DNA of 64,000 bases, taken from contig JAVFKD010000016.1 of the NCBI GenBank assembly GCA_036429605.1, positions 1 through 64,000 of the forward strand, in the 5' to 3' direction. Source of the stretch: Cladobotryum mycophilum (Eukaryota; Ascomycota; Sordariomycetes; Hypocreales; Hypocreaceae). The translations under genes and the position numbers were made by a program. Below the pieces are notes generated by a model. It was not told the DNA's origin and searched no databases. It was given only the letters and a program-made list of their open reading frames with translations. Positions 56,084 to 64,000 of this stretch are shown one piece after another. Position 1 is the first letter of the stretch, and the number at the start of each line of letters is the position of its first letter.

Positions 56084-57050
56084 GGGTCGGGACCAGGCGG
56101 TTTCGAGGAAGTGATACAAATGTGAAGGACAGTGTGCGCTGGACAATATACGGAACTGTCTTTATTTACTTGTTCAGTGAAAATCTGGTTGTGCATTATC
56201 GTCTGGTTTCTCCCTCCCAAACGGCTATCTTGGTATGGAATATTGTCTGTTAGCACTAATATATGTCTTGTGTCTCTTCTTTTACAATAATAGTCTCTTT
56301 CATCTCCCCTATGGTTATGCTACGTGCCTTGACGTTTGAACAAGCTCTAACAAGCACAGAGACGCCGAGTCCGGCGATTGTAAATATTTGACCATAAAAG
56401 CGGCCCAAGTCACTCAAGATTATGATTGTGAGTAGTTTAGGGACGCAGAAAAAGCACGGAATTATACGTAGCTACCTACTCTTATATCGCGTCTTCCGAG
56501 TCGCAGTCCTGCACAGGATCTACCCGGGACCTCTTAAATGGTGACAAGTAATCGTGTAATTATTCAATCACGGTCTTATTTAATAAGAGACCTATTCGTA
56601 TTGCTAAAAAGGGAAAATGGAGGTCAATCTTTTAGAAGCTTCATGTGTGTTCATTGTGATTGACGATGATCTAGCCCAACTAGGTATCTTGCTACAAAAA
56701 CTAAGCGCCCCTTTTACCTTTTATTACCAACCGTCCCCGAATAGAGGGGCCAAAACCTCTGACAAAACCTGTATCTAAGACAGTACCATATAAACCTGGA
56801 AGGACTCCCTTTGCGAGATCACCTTCACCGCAACCCATATGAAAAGGCATAAAGACTAAGACATGGTAGACTTCACCTAATCTTGGTATTAAAGCAAACC
56901 GTTCATTCTATATTCATATTGCACGTACCAAATTCTAAAATATGCAAGCTATCTATATTCCCATAAATCACCATCAACAAAATGTAACATGTGTAGACCA
57001 CATGTAGACATGTACCAACCTTCAGATCATCTCCACTGATTTCCCACCTT
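56084..57050. other. Spacer with a dispersed-repeat remnant
   Basis: 56620-56780 shares words with 60990-61170 and 1650-1705 (GATTGACGATGATCT, ACAAAAACTA, CCGTCCC, AGAGGGG, CAAAACCTCTGAC). No gene. Confidence 0.4.
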
Positions 57051-57920
57051 TTAGATTCCATTGCCTGAGCCATAAGGGCTAAAGGCATACTGAATGCCCA
57101 AGGGTGAAAGACCGGGTCCACCATTCTGCAGCAGCACCTTTGAGTTGTCCGCGGTACCGAAGTAAGCATATCGGGTGACACAGGCATTATTGTCAAGGAA
57201 GGGGATCGCCTTCTTAAGGAATGCGCTCTGCTCGGCAGCCGATCCGAAACCTTGGAACTGTCGGGGTAGTTAGCATCCGTATCATCATCCTGTGTCTCTC
57301 AAAAGGGGATGAAGTGGGTGGTATACCTCTGTGATCCAGACCTTGCGGCCATTGACAAGCTTGCAGACCTTGTTGACCCAAGACTCAAGGTCGTTCTCCA
57401 AGGTATGGTCGTTATACCAGTGGATTGGGACGAAGTCGATGTGGCAGCCCTTGCAAGCCTGTAGGAACTGGCTTAGCCAGTTGTAGCCATCGTTGGAGAC
57501 AGCAGGAGCTCCAATGCGAGCATGGCCAGCTAAAGGCTCCATGTATGTCTTCCAGGCAGCAGCAGCAGCAGCGGGACTGAGATTGGCCTGGTCGCCTCTC
57601 TCCGGCTCGTTGAATCCCAGAACATGGCTCGAACCCCCTTTGTTTACCCAGTAAAAAGCATTGTCAAACCATTGCTTGGTATGGTAGCTCTGGGTACCCC
57701 AGAGCATGGGAACAAACTCTGCGAAGCTCTGCTTCTGTTTGGTGGTGCTATCCCAGTTGTACTGCCAGTTGACTTGGGAACCGTGACCATTTCTCTGGCC
57801 GCCAAACTGTCCGATGGGGATATCATCATTGGCAGCCAGACCACGCTTGGGCACGTTGGCAGCAAGAGCTGGGGTGAAGAAGATGGCCACCAGGCCAGCC
57901 AACTTGATAGAGAAAAGCAT
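57051..57920 (-). CDS. Secreted GH128 endo-beta-1,3-glucanase-like hydrolase
   Basis: Exons 57327-57920 and 57051-57257. The 69-nt intron (GTATAC donor, GCTAAC branch, GACAG acceptor) joins in phase 0; 266 aa, the usual size of single-domain GH128. The signal peptide is LFSIKLAGLVAIFFTPALAA, followed by a KR site (VPKRGLAAN). The (beta/alpha)8 barrel shows the acid/base glutamate in VLGFNEPERGDQANLS and the nucleophile in the strand VWITEF, which is rebuilt exactly at the splice junction. Other family traits are PMLWGT, APAVSND, CHIDFVPIHWYN and the terminal block VTRYAYFG. GH128 enzymes cut beta-1,3-glucan; roles include remodelling the fungus's own wall or attacking other fungi. Confidence 0.9.
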
Positions 57921-59575
57921 ATTGGTTGATAAGTGGTGTGTAGAAAAGGAGAAGTAATGAAGTGTATGACAAGTTTACTGATAGACAGTGTTGAGGATGT
58001 GAAGAAATGAGAGCAGCTGAAAGATGCTTGAGTTTGTGATGAAGAGACGAAATAGATGGTAGACAACCTACTTTATATACTCAAATATTCTTACAGAATA
58101 TTTCTATAACATACTGAGAGTGAGAGGCATTTCCATGAGTAGTCGCCCTGGCATGAGGCCTTTCTTCCATCCTCCGAAGACCGGCTGATGATTGCACATC
58201 AGCATCCATAGGATTTCATCCAGGAATACAGGAATAGGAAGCTGAGTATAGATGGCGATCAATAGGTGTTACTTTTTTGATCCTCGACGCCTCTTGAGCC
58301 TTTCTTGATGATAAAGCAAAACTCATGTGCTCAATGACATCGGATATTCGGACCATTGTGCGATATCCGATGTGACAACATTAGTAAACTATTGTTTTGG
58401 ATGTCTTATTGTGGGGATTTCTAGTAAAGTGTACATGCGAAAATGCATACCAAACTTTCCCGTGCATTGGGTGTGTTTATATTGATGCCTAACGAGAGGA
58501 TCCTGAAGGAATGTGCCTGCATGAAGCCCAGGTGCCATCAGGAACACAACGGCATTGTGCGCTCTTTAACCCCATGTTTCTGACGGAGGCTAATTCATCG
58601 GCAATGCAACCCTGATAGCAGCATTGTTCCCCCATTCCTCCCATCCTTTTCTACAACAGATCTCACAGGCCCAGGCCCTACATCGTTGTACGTTGAAACA
58701 ATGGATCATAAGATGCTACTACGCCCTGACGGATCTGGATTCCCCACGTGGATCCCGACATCTGCGACAGCATCTCCTCGCGAGATTGACGGGGTTCCCT
58801 TGTTCGGGCACAAAGGTAAAAGGAGAATTAAATTTATGCATAGTAAAACACACGATATCGGATGATTATAGTCTTTGTTTAAAAATTACCATCTCATTCA
58901 GTGGATTCAAGTCTTCATCGCATTTTCGGGACTTTGGACTTTTTCTCAGCTTCACTTCGGGAGCTGAAAACCCGAAGCGACAGTTGCATCAGGCACTCTG
59001 GTCGAAATATTCTAGAATGCCTGCTCGATACCTCTGCACTTTATTTTCGCCTTAAAAGGAAAGTATTTAAGAATCTCACCAAGGATGGTCATCCTTCCAA
59101 AAAAGCCTTCTTTGTTAATATTCGGCATACAATATTGGTCAGACAGAAAGGATGGACCTCCATCATCCAAGGCTCAACCAAATTTGGAAGCTCGTGCCTC
59201 TTTCGTCCGAGGCCGAGCGCAACAGTGACCTCGCCTGGTGCAATTCGGCCGGCAATCGTCATGACCGTCGTGACAAAACGCCTTTATTCACAAGATGTGA
59301 AATTTTTGGACTGGTTCCCAGAGCGTCATTATCCACATCGGAGGATGGACAGGATGGAAAGGATTACAATCGATGGCTTCAAGGTTGGATGGATTGCTCT
59401 AGATCTTTGCTCACTCAAAGGTTAGAAACAGCTATATAAGTCGTGCGATTGCTGCACACTATCCCTCAATCTCATCATCAAGCAAGCAAGCAAACAAACA
59501 AACAGACAAACAAACAACACAAGAACAACATCTATTCATCTATTATTACATATTTCCAACACTTCCAACGCAACA
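57921..59575. other. Spacer and long 5' region of the next gene
   Basis: No supportable gene. A 174-codon frame at 58901-59425 has no domain and no start context and is probably chance. A microsatellite-like tract (AAGC)n(AAAC)n at 59481-59520 lies in the likely 5' UTR, 60 bp before the next start. Confidence 0.45.
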
Positions 59576-60373
59576 ATGTATATCCTACCTCTTCTCCTCC
59601 TTGTCGGCGCTGTCTCTGCCCTGCCAGCAGCTACCCAAGACCAATCTTCATCTGATGTTGCAGCCATCATGGCTGTGCCTGAAAGCTCATTCACGAGCTA
59701 TCAGACCGGCGGCTTGATTCGTCAGCCTGTCGATCAAGACGGCGAGGTGACCAAGCGTGCCTGGAAGTGCACCCCCAAGCCCATTCGGACTTCGGGTGAC
59801 AAGGATACCGGCGGCAAGGGTATTACCATCACCAACGATGGCAAGGCCAGCCGTGGTTTCTACATCTACCACAACAGCTGCGACAGCGTCCCTTGGAAGT
59901 ACATCTGGATCGATGCTGGCAAGACCCAGTTCGTTTCCTTCCCCGATGGCTTCGAGGGCCGCATCCAGCGCGGTGTCGACAAGTTCATGCTCAACGGTCA
60001 ACCCCAGACACTCGGCACCTGGTTCGAAGTCAGCTGGGACCAGCACGGTGTTGGCTGGGCCGACGTTTCTCTCATCCGTGGCTGCGACGGCGCTGTTCTG
60101 ATCCGTTCTTTGGACAACTCTGGAGCCTGGAAGGGCTTCACCCAATGGATCTTGGATGGTGCGCCTGCCGGAGCCTATAACAAGAAGAGTGATGGTCAAT
60201 CAGTAATTAAGGAAACAGAGGGACGCAATGCTGCCATCAACACGATTCCTCGTGACTGGGACTTGAAGAAGGTCGGCGCCCAGTACGCCTATGTTGATGA
60301 CTCGCACGGCAGCCCTGTCATTGCATCCCAGAATGGCCGCTTCAGCACTCACTGGCCCGAGGGACGTGCTTAG
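59576..60373 (+). CDS. Secreted protein with Kex2-type propeptide, unknown function
   Basis: 265 aa, intronless. Signal peptide YILPLLLLVGAVSALPAAT, a short acidic propeptide, and a dibasic Kex2-like site (GEVTKRAWKC, about residue 61). The mature part is rich in Trp, Gly and aromatic residues with four Cys, and looks like a compact beta-sandwich (GITITNDGKASRGFYIYHNS, WKYIWIDAGKTQFVSFPDGF, LGTWFEVSWDQHGVGWADVS then LIRGCDGAVLI). The GWADVSLIRGCDGA segment is faintly thaumatin-like, but I cannot name the family with confidence. The C-rich codon use suggests good expression. It may be a wall protein or effector. Confidence 0.75.
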   Translation: MYILPLLLLVGAVSALPAATQDQSSSDVAAIMAVPESSFTSYQTGGLIRQPVDQDGEVTKRAWKCTPKPIRTSGDKDTGGKGITITNDGKASRGFYIYHNSCDSVPWKYIWIDAGKTQFVSFPDGFEGRIQRGVDKFMLNGQPQTLGTWFEVSWDQHGVGWADVSLIRGCDGAVLIRSLDNSGAWKGFTQWILDGAPAGAYNKKSDGQSVIKETEGRNAAINTIPRDWDLKKVGAQYAYVDDSHGSPVIASQNGRFSTHWPEGRA

Positions 60374-61671
60374 AGGTGTTAAGTCATGGATTTTGATCAA
60401 ATTTAGGGGTTGTTATTGGCCATGTATCTGATCTCGCTGCTGGCAGCTCCAGCTTACATGTCTTGTTGTGTAGATGGCTGTTCCAATATGGCCTTGAGTC
60501 GCTTGTTGGACAGCCAAACTGGATTCTCTTTCTGTACCTATCTATATAGACTTTCTTTCTTTCTCTCATCAATCAACTATAGATTCTTAAATTTGTGCCT
60601 CGGTCCAATGATTTCATCAAGTTTGTGCATCAAGACGATGTAGATGACACTATTTAAACCAACACAAAGAAAAGAAATGTTCCAAAATCACATTTCATAG
60701 TAAAAGTAATGGCACATTCAGATCCATGTTCCAACCCTTTTACAACACGCGTAGCGACTCTAGTATAATAGACGCACTTTCGATAATTGCCAGACATGAA
60801 AATGAAAATTTACTTATAAAGATTAAATAAAGGCATGGCCGGGGAGATCCAGGGGTGTTGGCTTATTGGATGTAGGGCTTCCTAACACTAATGCAGGGTC
60901 CTACCCTAGAGCTTTAAATCACGTTTATTGGGAGTAGAATCATGGTATTGTTCATGAGGAGAGGCCATTATTATTGCAGAACTGGGGACTTATAACCGAA
61001 ACTTCAGAAACTCAATGCGTGATGATCGTGGTTGATGATGATCTCTAACTACAATGTCGCTCTCCATGGGTGTAATTTCCACTGGAGGCTACCACATCGT
61101 GACTTTTTATCTCCCCACTGCACAAAAACTACACACCCCCTTGTCTCACCTTTAGCTACCGATCCCGCGCCCTCCACATAGATGCATAGGGGCGCACGTG
61201 GAAGAAGGAAAAAACCGGATCAGAGCCTATAGCAAGGTACCTGGTAATTAATAACACCCAAGAAACAGACGGAAACACGAGAGACAGATGGAAACAAAAA
61301 AAACAGACAGAAACAAGAGAAACAGACAGAAATACAAGAAATAAACAGAAATAGAAGAAACAATTAGGTACAGAAGAAACAAACAGAAATACCAAAAATT
61401 AAAAGACATAATAACTGCGAATCTGTCTACCATGTTCAGCGTTCCAGTGTTGATTTCCACTCCTCGAGGGATCAAAACCCCTGACAGGTTAGGCTAGTGG
61501 TGAGGATCAGCGCTGTCATTGAAGCCAAGAGGTGTCTAACCAAAGTAAATAATGCACAATTAAGCTAAGATCTATATAGTAGTCTATTAGTAAAACAATA
61601 AACCCCCTTGCCCTCTAAATAATCTACAATTCTAGCATGTTTGCTGCCACTCAAAGAATCTCCAAAAAACC
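60374..61671. other. Spacer with minisatellite
   Basis: No gene. 60990-61170 shares words with 56620-56780 (see there). Confidence 0.45.
61258..61400. repeat. Degenerate AGAAACAGACAGAAACAAG minisatellite
   Basis: About nine imperfect units of 12-17 bp built from GAAACAGACGGAAAC / AGAAATACAAGAAA. Reverse-strand open frames across it encode repetitive Phe/Leu/Ser/Val protein and are artefacts. Confidence 0.7.
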
Positions 61672-63368
61672 TCATTTCTCCACCGGTCGACACCAGGCAT
61701 GCAAGTGCCTCTTTGGGTAATACGCGGCGATGCACTCCCTCCACTCCATGTCCTCCGCCGTCGTCTTATCCAACGCCATGTCGAATCTCCGAATCATGGT
61801 CGCAAACGCAACGTAGAGCTCGCACCACGCCAGGTTCACGCCGAAGCACATCCGGGGACCCCTACTAAAGGCTACCAAATATTCGTCCAGGTGCTTTGTG
61901 TCGTCGACTAACCACCTCTCCGGCTTGAAGGCCAGCGCGTCCTTGAAGATTTGTTCCGACTGGTGTACGTGGAGGATGGACATGCCGACGATGGTGCCGC
62001 CGGGGATGCGGCGACCGGAGATGGTTGCTCCCTCGGGCGGCACGATGCGCGTGAGTGATACACCAGATGGGATGTGGCGAAGAGATTCTTTTATTGTCGC
62101 GGTGAGTAGCGGGAGAGATTCCAAGTCTTGGACACTTGGATGAGCATTGGGGTCCGGCCATACAGTGGTTAATTCGGCCCTCAGTTGGTCAAGCAGTTTG
62201 GGCTGGTTTAATAGGTGCCAGTGTCCCATCAACAGAGTGTCGGCCACCGTGTTTGCGCCCGCAAAGATTAGTGTGAGTCCCTCATCATGAAGCTCTCCCG
62301 ATTCGGGAACCACCTTGCTCTTGTACGACGCCTTGTCTAGCATGCGATGAAATACTGTCTGGTGTGCCGCTTCGTCCAGCTTTTCGGGCGACTCGATCAC
62401 AGCCTTTAGCCGCTCCTGAATGAGCGACCGGACTTGGTAGATCCGCGGGGTGAGTCGCTCTGGATCTGGCAGTGTCTTCATCATAAGCGATGGTGGGATT
62501 GCGTAGGCCAGCTTCCGGATGAGAGGGAAGTTCTTGAGGAGAGGTAGGGCACGCAGACTGGCATCCATAGCTAGGATCAATGGGTCTGCAAAAGACGGGG
62601 CATCAACTGCGTTGATACAATCACCCAAGGTGAAGCCCATGATTGTGTCAAGTGTAAAGGATCGAAAGGCGTAGAGAAAGTCGACTGACTTGTCCTCTGC
62701 ATTGCCTCGCGTGATCGCTGCAGATAAGCGATCGGCCTAGAAAAAGGGTTTGTTTAGTGTTCTGTATTCGATGTACTTGTGAGTAGCTGCAGGCTTACAT
62801 TTTTCCAGACAAGACCTTCAATATTCTTGATGGCTCTCTTGGAGAACATGGGCTGAAGAACCGCTCTCCGCTCCTTGGCCTGGTCATACTTGAGCGTGAC
62901 AAACGACCCGGAACGGACACCAGGTGTGCCGTAAAGGCCAACATCCTTGTCCCATCTCCGAGATCCGTTGTATATCTCATGGAAAGCGGAGGGATTGCCA
63001 AAATGAAGCTTCGAATGTTAGATGATGTTTCTCATCTCTGAGGAAATGAACTCACCTCATTCGGACCGACACGGACAATGTCTCCTAAGGTTCAAGTCAG
63101 AAAAGTGACATGGCATTCGTCTTCCTTGTGGAACATTACCATGCTTCTCGTGGAGATCAAATAGCTCAGTTGCAAGCGTCTGATGCAGGAACACTTCCTT
63201 GTACGCCTTCCACCACAGAGTAGCACCGGCCATTGATGGACCGGGGAAGTGCCTGAGTGGATGAAATAGCATGTTGTACAGCATAGGAAGCAGCCCTATT
63301 AGGGCAATTCCCAAAGCCCATGCCCAGATGGGTATCATGCCGACAATAGATAGGAATGTCTGTTCCAT
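61672..63368 (-). CDS. Cytochrome P450 monooxygenase, 510 aa
   Basis: Membrane-anchored heme monooxygenase of the ER. Exons 63140-63368, 63056-63084 (29 nt), 62799-63008 and 61672-62736; introns of 55, 47 and 62 nt; 511 codons in all. N-terminal anchor IPIWAWALGIALIGLLPMLY, then HPLRHFPGPSMAGATLW. I-helix FAGANTVADTL, ExxR in KESLRHIP, FKPERWL, and heme loop FSRGPRMCFG with the Cys ligand. All catalytic motifs are intact, unlike the relic at 38.5 kb. The N-terminal style (DIVRVGPNELHFGNPSAFHE) fits the broad fungal group that includes trichodiene-oxygenase-like CYPs, but the substrate cannot be inferred and no terpene or polyketide synthase is adjacent. Confidence 0.9.
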
Positions 63369-64000
63369 CTTAATGGATGTAAGTGGGTGATGTCTGTTCG
63401 TGTTCGTTTTCGTTATACAACATGCACATCATCAGGACACTGGGATGCCAGACTTTATAACGGACGCTCCCCTCACAGATTTCCGTCTACAAACTGCGCG
63501 AGGCTTCGGCCAGGTGATTCAGCCTTACATGCGTTGTTGGATGACTAGAATCCTATCCTCAGAGACGGACATGCCGAAACTCTGGTGTGCGACAGCTTAT
63601 GCGTAATAATTGGATTCATCGCAACGGAGAGAATACCAATACGGAAGCAAGGCTTGCAGTTGTTGGTCGTACAACATACTAAACGTTTGGGATGACTCTT
63701 TGCCACAGCCTTGGAGATGCCAAGAGGGGGCCATAAGTCTGAACTGTGAAGGGTAATAGGCCGGCTGGGCTCTATAAAGTTTTGAGTGTGCCACACTGCG
63801 ACATACTACTGGCTACCTTGTGCACTTGAATGAGTACTGACCGATGATGAGATGTTCCTACAGGCGCTCTTATCTTCCTTCCTCCCATAAGCGCTATGTG
63901 TCAGACGTGATCAAATGGGAATTTACAGCCTCGCCGAAGCTCCCGGATGGCATGATTGAGGGTAAATGGCGATGCTCAGAAAACCCATCCTAGACACAGA
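63369..64000. other. Promoter side of the P450 gene, no further gene
   Basis: Short unsupported frames only. Confidence 0.4.

Noticed and set aside
58901..59425. 174-codon plus-strand open frame
   Set aside because: No domain, overlaps another frame of similar quality, and lies in the probable promoter of the next gene.
59687..60199. 170-codon minus-strand open frame
   Set aside because: Antisense to the secreted protein at 59576-60373, which has a signal peptide and normal composition.
61156..61475. Minus-strand frames with Phe/Leu/Ser/Val-rich repeats
   Set aside because: Translation of the GAAACAGAC minisatellite.

Overview
The window is nuclear DNA of a filamentous ascomycete. Genes carry 45-90 nt spliceosomal introns (GTRNGT donors, CTRAY-type branch sites), are monocistronic on both strands, and are separated by AT-rich or repeat-derived spacers. 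The gene set suggests Sordariomycetes, probably Hypocreales: NADP-mannitol dehydrogenase, GH92, GH128, oxalate decarboxylase, a TRI101-type O-acyltransferase, fungal-type P450s, and a SesB-NB-ARC-TPR NLR. The species cannot be named from sequence alone.

0-16.4 kb is gene-poor and repeat-rich. It holds seven weakly characterised genes (one a seven-finger C2H2 protein), a 300-bp array of mini-hairpins (908-1219), a 9-mer (TACGGAGTA) repeated eight times, and small palindromic MITE-like elements.

16.3-31 kb looks like a self/non-self recognition island. It contains a seven-exon NLR (16353-21050: helical N-terminus, SesB-type alpha/beta hydrolase, NB-ARC, ten near-identical 42-residue TPRs), a possible chromodomain-like gene (22007-23548), a hAT remnant, and a divergent pair: a C2H2 protein (26006-28448) and a DUF7580-type protein (28714-30586).

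32-48 kb is more conventional metabolism: NADP-mannitol dehydrogenase, a secreted GH92 mannosidase, a P450 relic with an internal deletion, a TRI101-type acyltransferase, an F-box-like gene with an in-frame stop, a ruined STAND ATPase, and a secreted bicupin oxalate decarboxylase. 50-64 kb carries a small membrane protein, an inverted-repeat element, a secreted VPS62-like protein with a possible membrane-active C-terminus, a GH128 glucanase, a secreted protein of unknown function and an intact P450. Secreted enzymes (GH92, oxalate decarboxylase, GH128) fit a life attacking or recycling plant, fungal or insect material; that is inference.

Two cross-cutting observations affect every gene model. 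First, six otherwise clean models are each broken by one apparent missing base in a homopolymer run (five G/C runs, one A/T run), always in the same direction. This points to base-calling undercounts, although real decay is possible. Second, three in-frame nonsense codons are all explainable by a CpA-to-TpA change, as RIP would make. Exon joins given here were derived by reading frames by eye; in each corrected model the summed exon length becomes divisible by three.
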